Source: Chitinophagales bacterium
Lineage (GTDB): Bacteria; Bacteroidota; Bacteroidia; Chitinophagales; Chitinophagaceae
Reading direction: 5' to 3'
Assembly (NCBI GenBank): GCA_017303855.1
Contig: JAFLBL010000003.1
Span: 124,001-188,000, forward strand
DNA length: 64,000 nt
The notes under the pieces: generated by a model
Told to the model about the DNA's origin: nothing
What the model saw: the letters and a program-made list of their open reading frames with translations, nothing else
The model's database searches: none
Made by a program: the position numbers and the translations under genes
Shown: positions 17,485 to 27,200 of the stretch, in pieces
How the letters are laid out: every line of letters starts with the position of its first letter
How positions within the stretch are numbered: the stretch's first letter is position 1

Positions 17485-18512
17485 TATTTATGTTTTGCTA
17501 ACTGAACTGCGCTTTCAATAGCTAATACCATCGCATCCGGGCTGGCAATTCCTTTACCCGCAATTTCAAAAGCGGTGCCATGATCCACGGAGGTACGGAT
17601 GATCGGTAAACCCAATGTTATATTCACCCCTTTCACACTATCCATCTGCTGCTTCTCGGCATTCCATTTGAATCCTGCTAGTTTAAAAGGAATATGTCCC
17701 TGGTCATGGTACATGGCCACCACCCCGCCATAGGCACCCATGGCTGCTTTGGCAAATAGGGTATCAGGCGGTACCGGCCCTTCCACATCATAACCCAACT
17801 TTCTGGCTTCTTCCACCGCCGGCATGATCTCTTCAATATCTTCCGTGCCGAATAAACCGTTATCCCCGGAATGCGGATTCAACCCGGCCACGCCGATTTT
17901 CAGATTTGATTTACCCAACCGTTTCAATCCATCCACGATCAGTTCAATCACCTGTATGATTCTCTCTTTCTTTACAAGATCACAGGCTTGGCGGAGCGAC
18001 ACATGGGTACTAACATGTATCACATTGATATTATCTTCCACCAGCAGCATTGCATATTTTTTGGTGCCGGTATAATGAGCATAGATCTCGGTATGTCCTG
18101 CAAAATGATGCCCGGCTTCATTGATCGACTTTTTATTGATCGGACCCGTTACGGTTCCATCCACTTCACCAGCCAATGCCAGTTCAATCGCTTTCTTCAC
18201 TGCCTGGAAAGAAGCTTCTCCACAACGTGCATCAATTTTTCCGAACTCCAGTTTACTGATATCGGTAATCTTCAGGTCAACTACATCAATAGTGCCAATT
18301 TCAAATTTCGCCTCACTAACATCATTCACGGCATTGATCTTCGCGGGCAGTTTCAACACATCTGTTATTTGCTGAAAAACGGCTGCGTCGCCCACCAGCA
18401 TGGGGCGGCAGATCGCATGAATATTCTCCTGCAACAGCGCTTTCACTGCTATTTCGGGACCAATACTGGCCGGATCACCCATCGTAATTGCTAAAACCGG
18501 TAGAGTACTCAT
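17484..18512 (-). CDS. pdxA2: PdxA2-type 4-phospho-D-threonate 3-dehydrogenase
   Basis: 342 residues of the PdxA family. ITMGDPASIGPEIA is the N-terminal signature, and the metal-binding histidines are visible at H170 (VSTHVSLR), H214 (LNPHSGDNG) and H269 (MYHDQGHIPF). The enzyme performs NAD-dependent oxidation of the 3-hydroxyl of a 4-phospho-C4 acid with decarboxylation, yielding DHAP. It overlaps the DapA gene by 4 bp (ATGA) and the kinase by 1 bp. Because it is embedded with a DUF1537 kinase and not with pyridoxal biosynthesis genes, it is assigned to PdxA2 rather than PdxA of vitamin B6 synthesis. The 4-phospho-D-erythronate variant cannot be excluded. Confidence 0.85.
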   Translation of the reverse strand: MSTLPVLAITMGDPASIGPEIAVKALLQENIHAICRPMLVGDAAVFQQITDVLKLPAKINAVNDVSEAKFEIGTIDVVDLKITDISKLEFGKIDARCGEASFQAVKKAIELALAGEVDGTVTGPINKKSINEAGHHFAGHTEIYAHYTGTKKYAMLLVEDNINVIHVSTHVSLRQACDLVKKERIIQVIELIVDGLKRLGKSNLKIGVAGLNPHSGDNGLFGTEDIEEIMPAVEEARKLGYDVEGPVPPDTLFAKAAMGAYGGVVAMYHDQGHIPFKLAGFKWNAEKQQMDSVKGVNITLGLPIIRTSVDHGTAFEIAGKGIASPDAMVLAIESAVQLAKHK

Positions 18513-19420
18513 TTCGCTGTTCTTTTTATTTCTTCGTATGTTGTAATCAGTTTTTTTCTTTCTTCATCAGGCATTGCCTGCAAAGGGGGCATTACAGTAT
18601 CCCCGCAAATCCGGTTATACTGCATCAACGCTTTTAACGCCCACAGGCTTTCCCCCAGTGTCTTTCCGGCCTGGTACAGGTTGCCATACGCATCACTGAG
18701 TTGCTGCATATGGCTGGCTTTTTCAAAGTCCCCTGCTTCTATCGCATTCAGCATATCCGCATAAATCCATTGTACCAGGTTACCGGTACTGGGTATCAGT
18801 CCATCGCTCCCGCCTGCCAGGGCTTCAGCGGATTTAGCAGCCCATCCCAGGAAATGCCCAAAATCTTCCCTGTCTTTCCACAGCGCGAGCGATTGAGCCA
18901 GCCGTTCTTCACTTCTCTCCGAATCTTTTGTAGCAATAATATTCGGATGATAACTGAGTTTGTCAATCAGCTCCAATGGTACCGACATATGTGTAGTGGC
19001 CGGAATATTATAAATGATCAGGGGCAGGGGCACCGCATCCGCCAGCAACAGGAAATACTTTTGCATCTGCTCAGTGGTGAGTGTATAATATGAAGGAACG
19101 GTCACGGCCAGTGCATCCACCCCATGATCCGCACAGTAATACGCAAACTCCACGGATTCTTTCAGGACGTTGGAAGAGATGCCGGCATATAAAACGGTTC
19201 CCGGTTTTTTTAACGCCCCCGCTGCTTTTACATAGGCCCCTTTAACTGACGCGGGTAGCGAAGCTGCTTCACCGGTTGTACCCAGTATAAAAGGCGAAAC
19301 AGCATGCTGATAAAACAACGCGAATAAACGTGCCACTGCCTCTTCATCCAGATGTAAACTGCCGGTCAGCGGCGTAACAGCCGGTACGATGACGCCTGAA
19401 AATTTTTTATTCTTCCTCAT
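18509..19420 (-). CDS. DapA/NanA-family class I aldolase (candidate DHA aldolase)
   Basis: A 303-residue TIM-barrel lyase of the dihydrodipicolinate synthase/N-acetylneuraminate lyase superfamily. The pyruvate-binding motif GTTGEA (48-52), catalytic Tyr137 (IIYNIPATT) and Schiff-base Lys165 (IATKDSE) are all present. Cytoplasmic. Members cleave or form C-C bonds with pyruvate, often on 2-oxo-3-deoxy acids. It shares one base with the Fe-ADH stop/start and four with PdxA2. In this operon, cleavage of a 3-deoxy-2-ulosaric acid would give pyruvate plus an aldehyde acid for the Fe-ADH. Lysine biosynthesis is unlikely given the neighbours. Confidence 0.85.
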   Translation of the reverse strand: MRKNKKFSGVIVPAVTPLTGSLHLDEEAVARLFALFYQHAVSPFILGTTGEAASLPASVKGAYVKAAGALKKPGTVLYAGISSNVLKESVEFAYYCADHGVDALAVTVPSYYTLTTEQMQKYFLLLADAVPLPLIIYNIPATTHMSVPLELIDKLSYHPNIIATKDSERSEERLAQSLALWKDREDFGHFLGWAAKSAEALAGGSDGLIPSTGNLVQWIYADMLNAIEAGDFEKASHMQQLSDAYGNLYQAGKTLGESLWALKALMQYNRICGDTVMPPLQAMPDEERKKLITTYEEIKRTAK

Positions 19421-20568
19421 TAATAAGCCGATTTAAAGATGGCTATCGCATCCTGTTCTGTTATTTCCCTTGGATTATTTTTCAGTAATCGCTGAATCTT
19501 CATAGCCTCCGCCGCCATTTGCGGAATGGTTTCTTCTTTTACGCCCACTTCGCGCAGTTTGCGGGGTATACCACAGGCTTCATTCAGTTCACGGATCTTT
19601 TCCACACCCGCCCTTGCTGTAGCCAGCGCATCCGTACTTCTTTCACAACCCAGGGCCTCCGCCACATCTGCGTAGCGATGAGGTACCGCCATCATATTAT
19701 ACTCCATTACCCAGGGCAACAGTACCGCATTGGACAATCCATGTGCCAGGTGATACATACTGCCCAGCGGATAGGACAACGCATGCACCCCGGCCGTATT
19801 TACAGGACCCAGGCAGAAACCGCCATACAAACTGCCCAGGGCCACTTTTTCACGGGCATGTATATCCGCTCCTTTTTTCACCGCTTTCTCAATATTGGCC
19901 GCGATCAGCCGCATGCCTTCAAATGCAAAAAGATCGATAAAGGGTTTGGAAAATTTATTGGTATACGCTTCCAGGCAATGTGTCAACGCATCCATGCCCG
20001 TAGCAGCGGTAATATCTGGGGGCACCGTTATGGTCAGCATCGGATCCACATAAACGATATCCGGCACCAGGAAGGGACTGATGATTCCTTTTTTCTGGTT
20101 ATCGGCATCATCGACTAATATGGCATTGGGAGAAACCTCACTGCCGGTACCGGATGTAGCGGGCACACAGATCAGTTTTTTCTTCCTGCCTTTTAATAAA
20201 CCAATACCCACATAATCCCGGAGCACCTGTTCATTTTCCAGCTGAGCGGCCACCAGCTTGGCTACATCCAAAACACTTCCGCCGCCGATACCGATTACTA
20301 TATCCGGATTGAAGGGCTTTACCTTCTCCATCAGTTTTTCAAAATCGCTGAAGGAGGGTTCGGCCACGATGGATGTATCGGTCTGTACCTCAATCCCTGC
20401 ATTTCTCAACTCTGCAAGAAACGGAGCAATCATTAGTTGCAGGGGTTCAATTGTAGGAATGAATACCTTTTTTGGTTGCAAGCTCAGCACATCAGCCGCA
20501 AGCAATGACATTTTCCCGTTGCCAAAAACGAGTTTACCGGGAAAGAAAATATTGAATGATAAATCCAT
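19420..20568 (-). CDS. Iron-containing (group III) alcohol dehydrogenase
   Basis: 382 residues with the NAD-binding GIGGGSVLD (about 93-101), SGTGSEVSP, and metal ligands D193, H197 (GMDALTHCLEAY), H262 (AGVHALSY) and H276 (YHLAHG), all in canonical spacing. Cytoplasmic enzymes of this family reduce aldehydes such as lactaldehyde, tartronate-type semialdehydes or 4-hydroxybutyrate precursors. It is the first gene of the overlapping operon ending with the SSS symporter. Its suggested job is to reduce the aldehyde acid produced by the adjacent aldolase to a C4 sugar acid. That direction is inferred from pathway logic. Confidence 0.9.
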   Translation of the reverse strand: MDLSFNIFFPGKLVFGNGKMSLLAADVLSLQPKKVFIPTIEPLQLMIAPFLAELRNAGIEVQTDTSIVAEPSFSDFEKLMEKVKPFNPDIVIGIGGGSVLDVAKLVAAQLENEQVLRDYVGIGLLKGRKKKLICVPATSGTGSEVSPNAILVDDADNQKKGIISPFLVPDIVYVDPMLTITVPPDITAATGMDALTHCLEAYTNKFSKPFIDLFAFEGMRLIAANIEKAVKKGADIHAREKVALGSLYGGFCLGPVNTAGVHALSYPLGSMYHLAHGLSNAVLLPWVMEYNMMAVPHRYADVAEALGCERSTDALATARAGVEKIRELNEACGIPRKLREVGVKEETIPQMAAEAMKIQRLLKNNPREITEQDAIAIFKSAY

Positions 20569-20691
20569 TTATTAATTGTTACCTATGAAATATTTCGCCT
20601 CGATAGCGCTTAACCCAATCCTGACTTGCGAAACAACTCTTCAATCTATAAAGTATGTTCGCCCTGACATCTGACAACCGACATCTGACAA
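20569..20691. other. 123-bp intergenic region upstream of the Fe-ADH operon
   Basis: AT-rich spacer with no credible ORF. It should contain the leader or promoter of the Fe-ADH/DapA/PdxA2/kinase/SSS operon, but I see no clear -33/-7 pair and no copy of the 21-bp direct repeat. The end next to the FAH-module lyase is occupied by a heptad repeat (20665-20692). Confidence 0.5.
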
Positions 20692-20692
20692 C
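20665..20692. repeat. Four-unit heptanucleotide repeat
   Basis: TGACATC, TGACAAC, CGACATC, TGACAAC in tandem, an alternating pair of related 7-mers abutting the stop codon of the second DapA-family gene. Confidence 0.8.
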
Positions 20693-21672
20693 TAAATCGC
20701 AGCATCCAGCGGATACTTTGGCATCATCAGCTGCTCTACATCCACCGGCCTAATAGCCAGTCGTTCACACCACATGTGGAAGCTCTCGTGAATTTCATCC
20801 AGTGTTTTTTTCTGATCGGGCGTTAACTCCAATGCCGTAGCACGGCTGATTGTACGCACCGGCAGGCCCCGCTTCCGTAAAAAATATTTCGCACTCATCG
20901 GGTAGGCCACATGGATCAGCGGATCCACGCGACTGATCTCCGACTGCATCCATTTCACCTCTTCCAGTTTATCCGGGTTATTGGCATTGTTTACCATCCA
21001 TACCAGTATCTCCGGATAAAAATTACCACTGATGCTGGACATACCTCTTGCCCCCATCTGCAGACTATACATAGCATTGGGCGAATGGGCATCATAAAAC
21101 TCCAGGCTGTTATTCTCTTGTTTCAAAATATCCAGTTTGGCTTTAACTTTTTCCAGGTCGATAGATGTGTCTTTATGATAAATCATCCTGTTGGCGGAAA
21201 GCAGTTTCCGGAATACATCAGGTCCTATGATCCGCTTATAGGGAGCCGGGCATTCATACATACCCAGGGGAATATTGCCCGTGAGTTTAAACATCCGGTC
21301 AAAATTCTTCAGTAAAACATCATCACTGTCTTCCACGTTGGCAAAATGGCCGGTGATCATGATGGCCGCATCTATACCGGTATCATAGATCTTTTTGGTG
21401 AACTCGGCTTTATCATCAATGGTGAGACCGAAGGAAGCAGTCGCTACCACCGGTACCCGGCCATTTACATATCGTACCACATGCTGAGTCAGTTCAAGCC
21501 GCTCATCCTCCGTGATACTGTACATTTCACTGCTGAGACAGTTGGCAAAAAAACCTTTTACCCCGGCGGCAAGGTAAAAATCAATCAGCCTGCTTACGGC
21601 ATCCAGGTCCACTTTCGCCTTCAGGTTGAAAGGCGTGATCATCACCGGGACAAACTTGGTTCCTGTAGTCAT
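20692..21672 (-). CDS. Second DapA-family lyase/dehydratase
   Basis: 326 residues, dihydrodipicolinate synthase superfamily. Tyr139 (LGMYECPAPY) and Schiff-base Lys167 (MIYHKDTS) are in the right places, but the usual GTTGE pyruvate motif reads NCLSSEM, so the substrate probably differs from a simple pyruvate aldolase. It is clearly divergent from the DapA-type protein at 18509-19420. The gene lies 10 bp after an FAH-family gene and in the same run as an SSS symporter. Possible reactions include aldol cleavage of a 2-oxo-3-deoxy acid (for example Kdo) or dehydration as in L-2-keto-3-deoxyarabonate dehydratase. Choice between them is not possible from sequence alone. Confidence 0.82.
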   Translation of the reverse strand: MTTGTKFVPVMITPFNLKAKVDLDAVSRLIDFYLAAGVKGFFANCLSSEMYSITEDERLELTQHVVRYVNGRVPVVATASFGLTIDDKAEFTKKIYDTGIDAAIMITGHFANVEDSDDVLLKNFDRMFKLTGNIPLGMYECPAPYKRIIGPDVFRKLLSANRMIYHKDTSIDLEKVKAKLDILKQENNSLEFYDAHSPNAMYSLQMGARGMSSISGNFYPEILVWMVNNANNPDKLEEVKWMQSEISRVDPLIHVAYPMSAKYFLRKRGLPVRTISRATALELTPDQKKTLDEIHESFHMWCERLAIRPVDVEQLMMPKYPLDAAI

Positions 21673-21682
21673 GTTTATTTTT

Positions 21683-22519
21683 TTAAGCTACTGTATTTAT
21701 TAATGTGCCTATACCATCGATCTGTATTGTTACCCGGTCACCCGACTGTAATGTGAAATCATTCTCCGGTACCACACAGGTGCCGGTCATCAGATAACAA
21801 CCCAGGGGATGACTATATTCCCTGAATAAATAATCCACGAGTTCAGTATGGGATCGCTTCATTCGATCAATGGTTGTTTTCCCGGTAAACAAGTCCTTCC
21901 CCTCCCGTTCAATCTGCATGGCAATTGATGTACTCCCGGGAACAGGTTCCCGGGGAACCAGTACACAGGGGCCAATGGCCGCGCTGCCATCATATACTTT
22001 TGCCTGCGGCAGATAGAGCGGATTTTCGCCCTCAATATCCCGACTACTCATATCATTTCCAATAGCATATCCGACTATTTTACTGGAAGATGTTACCACC
22101 AGTGTCAGTTCTGGCTCGGGTACATTCCAGGTGCTGTCTTTCCTTATCCGCACATAGCCTCCGGGACCGATCACACGCGACCCCACCCCTTTGAAAAAAA
22201 GTTCGGGCCGGGCGGCATCATATACTTTATCATAAAAAACGGAGGCACCGCTGTCCTTGCTCTCTTCCATACGTGCTGCTTTGCTGCGCAGATAAGTAAC
22301 ACCGGCGGCCCAGACCTCCTGGTTACCCACCGGTGCCAGTATTTGTTGCTGACCCAGCCAGTCAAATCCGCCAATTGAGGATTGTCTTGTTGTTTCCTCC
22401 AGCAACAAAGCATGTAGCTCATCCCGGTTGATAAACAGATCCCAGTTGGTCTCCTTCGCTTCATAACACTGTCCCTCCCGGACAATGATGATTCCATTAG
22501 TGGTTTTATATACCTGCAT
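21683..22519 (-). CDS. Fumarylacetoacetate hydrolase (FAH) family enzyme
   Basis: 278 residues. The C-terminal catalytic domain shows WNVPEPELTLVV (metal-binding glutamates), GYAIGNDMSSRDIEG and QAKVYDGSAAIGPCV, typical of FAH-fold 2-keto-3-deoxy sugar acid dehydratases and acylpyruvate hydrolases. In sugar-acid pathways, FAH members act as 2-keto-3-deoxy-D-arabinonate or D-xylonate dehydratase, or as 2,4-diketo-3-deoxy-L-rhamnonate hydrolase. The neighbours (DapA-family lyase, SSS symporter) support a non-phosphorylative sugar acid route. The GH78 rhamnosidases nearby make L-rhamnose-derived acids a reasonable candidate, without direct proof. Confidence 0.85.
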   Translation of the reverse strand: MQVYKTTNGIIIVREGQCYEAKETNWDLFINRDELHALLLEETTRQSSIGGFDWLGQQQILAPVGNQEVWAAGVTYLRSKAARMEESKDSGASVFYDKVYDAARPELFFKGVGSRVIGPGGYVRIRKDSTWNVPEPELTLVVTSSSKIVGYAIGNDMSSRDIEGENPLYLPQAKVYDGSAAIGPCVLVPREPVPGSTSIAMQIEREGKDLFTGKTTIDRMKRSHTELVDYLFREYSHPLGCYLMTGTCVVPENDFTLQSGDRVTIQIDGIGTLINTVA

Positions 22520-22568
22520 TGTACAAAACTATTAATGAATAACGGCCGGCCTGTCCTGCCCGTACCCG

Positions 22569-24125
22569 CTATCGGTTTGCTCGTTTCAATTTTGTCAACA
22601 AAAGACCTGCCAGGAAAATACCCATTGTTCCCACAACAATGATCATATTCTTGTGCAATCCGTTTTTCAAAAAGGCATATTCTTCGGTCAGCCGTGGAGA
22701 AAAAGTCATCCATAGAATCAGGACAATCCCGATCACGGTGGCAATCACCGCCTCCGCATTTTTTGTTTTACGGCTGATCAGCCCCAGCAGGAACAAACCC
22801 AGCATACCTCCCGCGAAGATTCCGCTCAGCTCCCACCAGATATCCAGCAAACTCTTTGCCCCGATCATGGCCAGTCCGGTTACCAGTCCGATCACCCCGA
22901 ATACAATCGTGGATACATGAAGCAGATACAATTTTTTCTTATCAGTTATGTCCGGTTTTACGTATTTCTGATAAATATCCACGGTAAAAACTGTTGCCGA
23001 TGCATTCATATTCGAACTGATGGTGCTCATGGCGGCGGATAATAAAGCCGACACGATCAGTCCGACCAGTCCGGTTGGAATATTATTCACCATAAAGTAG
23101 GGCAACACTTTATCGCCATAATCAGCGGGCTGCAAAGTTGCCGCGAGTTGTTGTACAGCCGGTGCCGTCGTGGCCGCATGCAATCGCTCGGCAGCCACCT
23201 GCAGTTTAACCGGATCAATGAGTGCGGGTTGTGACTGGTAAAATGCATAAAGTGCTGTACCAATCACAAAGAACAGAAACGAAGCAGGTACATAGATCCA
23301 GACACAGAGCCAGACAGAACGGGCCGCTTGCTTTTCGTTACGGGCCGTATGATAACGTTGAATATAATTCTGGTCCATCCCGAAATTATTCAGGTTGATA
23401 AAGAAACCATATAATAAGACCACCCAGAACGTGGATTGGGTAAAATCGCCGGACAGGCTGCCGAGACTCATCTTATTATCCGTCTTTGCAATATCCATTA
23501 TAGCATCAATGCCTCCTGGTAATTGTTTTATTACCAAAAATAAAATCAGCAGGGCGCCCAGTGTCTTGATGATCCCCTGTGCCACTTCAGTCCAGATCAC
23601 GGCTTCCATGCCTCCCAGCACAGTATATAATATGATACAGATACCCATTACAATCATGATGGACTGCATACTGAAACCAGTAAGAGCCTGCAGGCTCAGG
23701 GCAATACCAAAAAAGATAGAACCCATCCGGGCAAACTGTGTCAGAAGAAAACAGACTACAGCATAGGTTCTTGCCCATGGACCAAAGCGTTTCTCCAGGT
23801 GAGTATAGGCGGATATCTCACCGGTACTTCTGTAAAAAGGAACAAAATATTTTGAAGCAACCCAGGCAGCAAGGGGCATGGAGAGACTGAAGACAAAAGC
23901 ATTCCAGTTACCACCGAAAGCTTTGCCGGGCACACCGAGAAATGTATTGCTGCTTAAGAATGTGGCGTATATGGAAAGTCCGATTGCCCAGCCGGGAATA
24001 CGGCCGGAAGCTTTGGTGAACTGTTCACTGTTCTTATTCCTGCGCGAGAAATAAAAACCGATGCCGATCATGGCCAGCATGTACAGCGCGATCACCGCAA
24101 GATCAATAAATGGCAGATTCTGCAT
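22569..24125 (-). CDS. SSS-family sodium/solute symporter of the FAH module
   Basis: 518 residues, about 14 transmembrane helices. DLAVIALYMLAMIGIGFYFS and the ASGRIPGWAIGLSIYATFLS stretch are SSS signatures. It heads the module with the FAH-family and second DapA-family enzymes, 49 bp apart. It is similar in plan to the SSS gene at 14801-16342 but clearly diverged from it. A nested hairpin lies in the 85-bp gap upstream. Substrate unknown; a deoxy sugar or sugar acid released by the enzymes encoded upstream is likely. Confidence 0.9.
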   Translation of the reverse strand: MQNLPFIDLAVIALYMLAMIGIGFYFSRRNKNSEQFTKASGRIPGWAIGLSIYATFLSSNTFLGVPGKAFGGNWNAFVFSLSMPLAAWVASKYFVPFYRSTGEISAYTHLEKRFGPWARTYAVVCFLLTQFARMGSIFFGIALSLQALTGFSMQSIMIVMGICIILYTVLGGMEAVIWTEVAQGIIKTLGALLILFLVIKQLPGGIDAIMDIAKTDNKMSLGSLSGDFTQSTFWVVLLYGFFINLNNFGMDQNYIQRYHTARNEKQAARSVWLCVWIYVPASFLFFVIGTALYAFYQSQPALIDPVKLQVAAERLHAATTAPAVQQLAATLQPADYGDKVLPYFMVNNIPTGLVGLIVSALLSAAMSTISSNMNASATVFTVDIYQKYVKPDITDKKKLYLLHVSTIVFGVIGLVTGLAMIGAKSLLDIWWELSGIFAGGMLGLFLLGLISRKTKNAEAVIATVIGIVLILWMTFSPRLTEEYAFLKNGLHKNMIIVVGTMGIFLAGLLLTKLKRANR

Positions 24126-24147
24126 CGTTAGTTACTGTGTTAGTTGT

Positions 24148-24191
24148 CATGGTGAGCCTGCCTACCGGTCAGGCAGGCTTGCCGAACCATG
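24148..24191. repeat. Nested palindromic element (CATGGT...ACCATG)
   Basis: Outer arms CATGGT (24148-24153) and ACCATG (24186-24191) enclose an inner perfect stem GCCTGCCT/AGGCAGGC (24156-24163 and 24171-24178). The flanking GAGC and CTTGCCGA sequence recurs at 55844-55875, so this is a dispersed intergenic repeat. It could act as a weak terminator or RNA-stability element between the GH78-sialidase gene and the symporter. Confidence 0.75.
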
Positions 24192-24210
24192 AACCAGCCG
24201 TTTCAAATGT

Positions 24211-27200
24211 TTAATCATCCGACGGCTTACTCACTTTATACAAGCCACCAGGCCACTCTTCGTTTACTATTTCCTTTCCTTCCAGTTTCGACGGATCCAC
24301 GACCACATATTTTACTTTTTCTCTCCGCCAGGTATATACAATATGTACCAGTCCGTCGCTGGTCTGTATCACAGAAGGATAAGAATACTGACTGATGGGT
24401 GAATCTTCCAGCACCAATACGGCCTTCCAGGTTTTACCATCCGAACTGATCGCTACATTGAGCGGCGTACGGGCACCTTTGCCACGGGGCAGACTGATAT
24501 CAGGTTTTACATGATTGTATACGATCAGCTGACGACCATCCTTTAACGTCACCGCATCGGTACCAGAATTATTATTCGGTAAAGCAGCGGCCTGCATGGC
24601 TGACCAGGTTTTACCGCCATCCGTACTCCATACTTCATTCACGGTGCGGTTCTGACTGCGGCCGAGTAATTGCATCCGTCCATCCTTGTATTGCAATAAG
24701 GAAGGTTGAATACCGGTTATGACTTTCGGATCATTAAGCGCTTCGGAACGGGTCCAGGTGCGTCCCCAGTCCTTCGTGTATTCGAGGTGGAATTTCCAGC
24801 CCGTCTTTTCGGTGCTTGAAGGACAGATCAAAACGCCATTCACCAGTACTGGTTTGTTCTTGATCGGACCGAGATAACCTTCGGATAATGCTTCCCTCCC
24901 GCTCCAGGTTTTTCCATTGTCTTTGCTTCGTTTCATCCAACCGGTCCAGCCCGCTACATTGGGGCCGATCTTATAAAACAGGAGTAGTTCATTTTCGGGT
25001 GTATAAAACAAGACCGGATTGTAACAGGGATAACGAAGGGTATCATTCATTACGCCATCAGCCACCATTACGGGTTCAGTCCATTTGTTATTCTTAAAAT
25101 GACTGGTCCAGATACATACATCTTTGTTGCCTTCCTTGGTGCCCCCGAACCAGGCGGCGATCAGTCCATCTGATGTTTCTGCAATCGTGGAAGCATGACT
25201 TTCCGGAAAGGAAGCCCGTTCAAAAATAAACTCATCTTTCACGATGCCTTTCTTCCATGGTTTGTTTCGAATGAATTTGTAGTTTCCGGAAGGTACTTCC
25301 AATACCACCACTCCGTCTTCTGCCTTCACCAGTTTAATATCAGGATTTTGTGTAACCGGTTTACCTCCTTCAGTAATCTCATTCATACTACTTGCAGGAA
25401 TATGCACCTGCGCAGCAGTATTGGCCGGAATACTGATTGTCCACTCAAATGTGGAAATGCTGTTTTTCCAATAGCTGCCGATCACGCCATACTGACTTTT
25501 ATATGCTGCTTTTACATAGTCCAGTCCGGCAGGGATCGTGGGTTTCATGATGACCTTTTTGAATGCCACATCCTTCTTATCGGTTCTGATACCTGCCAGG
25601 TTCTCATAGTACCAGGTGATCAGGTCGCCCAGCAGCATCACATGGTTCTGGCTGTTCATTCCGGGATCGGCTGTATTGCCGTTCCACAATTCCCAGATCG
25701 TAGTGGCCCCGTTCTCCGCCATATAGCCATAACTGGGATAAGTTTTATTGGAAGCGAGTATATAGGCCAGGTCGGCATAGCCATATTCCGTAAGCCCGCG
25801 CATCAGCCAGGAAGAGCCGATCACACCCGTGCTCACATGATCATGACTTTCGACATGGATCTTATACCGGATCTTCTCGAAAACGGTTGACTTTAATGAA
25901 TCCGGACAGATACCAAAATATAATGGTAGCAGGTTCGACGTGATGGTATTATTGCCGTATTGCTTTTTCTGCGGATCGTAGAATTTTGCCTGGAAGGCGG
26001 AACGGATACTGTCACTCAGTTCACCATAGTACTTACTATCTGCATTGTTTCCTGTAAGGCCCGCGAAACGCTGCATATACGATAACATTTTATAATAATA
26101 CGCGGTGGCGATCAGCTGTCCGTCTGTCAGTCGTGCCGGATCTTTTGCATGGATCAGTTCCAGATCCTCGGGCGGCACACACCAGTCACCGTATTTATCC
26201 CGGGTCATGATGTATCCCTTCATGAATTTCTCTTTCATGTAGAACATCCATTTCTTCATGGCCGGATAATGTTGCTGGATCGGTTGCAGGTTACCGAACT
26301 GATTGTACAGGTTATTGCTGATAAAGAAAAACGCTGCCGGCCAGGTCACATCGTCTGAATAGTAATTCCAGAAAGCAGGGGCCACATCGGGTATACTGCC
26401 GTCGGCGGTCTGACTCTCTTCAATATCCTTCATCCATTTCGCGTACAGATTGCCGTTACCAAAAATATAGCTCTCTCCCTGGGCACCAACCGTCCTGTCC
26501 CCCAGCCAGGGTTGCCGTTCATTCCGTTGCGGGCAATCTACCGGCATTCCTTTATAGTTGGTTGCGATTCCCCACCAGGCATTGCGGTACACTTTGTTGA
26601 TGGTTTCATTGGCTGTTTCAAAACTTCCGGTGGTCTCGATCGCGTCATAGACCAGTTTACCCACAAACTGCACCAGTTGTGGCGTACCCGGGAAGGAAGA
26701 AATTTCCACATACCTGAAACCATGATAAACAAAAGAGGGTTCCCAGCTTTCACTACCTGTTCCTTTTAAGGTATAAATGTCAGTGACTTTTGCATCCCGC
26801 AGGTTAGCCACATATAATTCGCCATTAGGTTGCAGGCTTTCGGCAAAACGCATCGTTACTTTATCACCCGTCTTCCCTTTTAAGTTTTTCAAAGCGATCC
26901 AGCCGGAAAAGTTCTGCCCCATGTCAATAATATAATTACCGCTGGCCAGCTTCTTAATTGAACGCGGGTTGATCAACTGCATCACTTTCATCGGTTCGCT
27001 CATCTGTGCGGTGATCATACCGGGAGGCGCTGCAACTAATTCCGGCTGCATCCATTGCTTATCATTAAAGCCGGGAAGCAACCATCCTTTCCATTCTTTG
27101 CGGGCATCATACTCTTCCCCGTCATACTCATTATTGGTGCGGATCGGACCATCCACATTCAGTTTCCAGCTTTCATCACTGGCAACAACCTCTTTATGGC

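Noticed and set aside
17484..18512. PdxA of vitamin B6 biosynthesis
   Set aside because: Overlaps a DUF1537 kinase and a DapA-type aldolase; no other pdx gene; PdxA2 is a better fit.
18509..21672. Lysine biosynthesis DapA enzymes
   Set aside because: No lysine genes; placed in sugar catabolic operons with symporters; one lacks the GTTGE motif.
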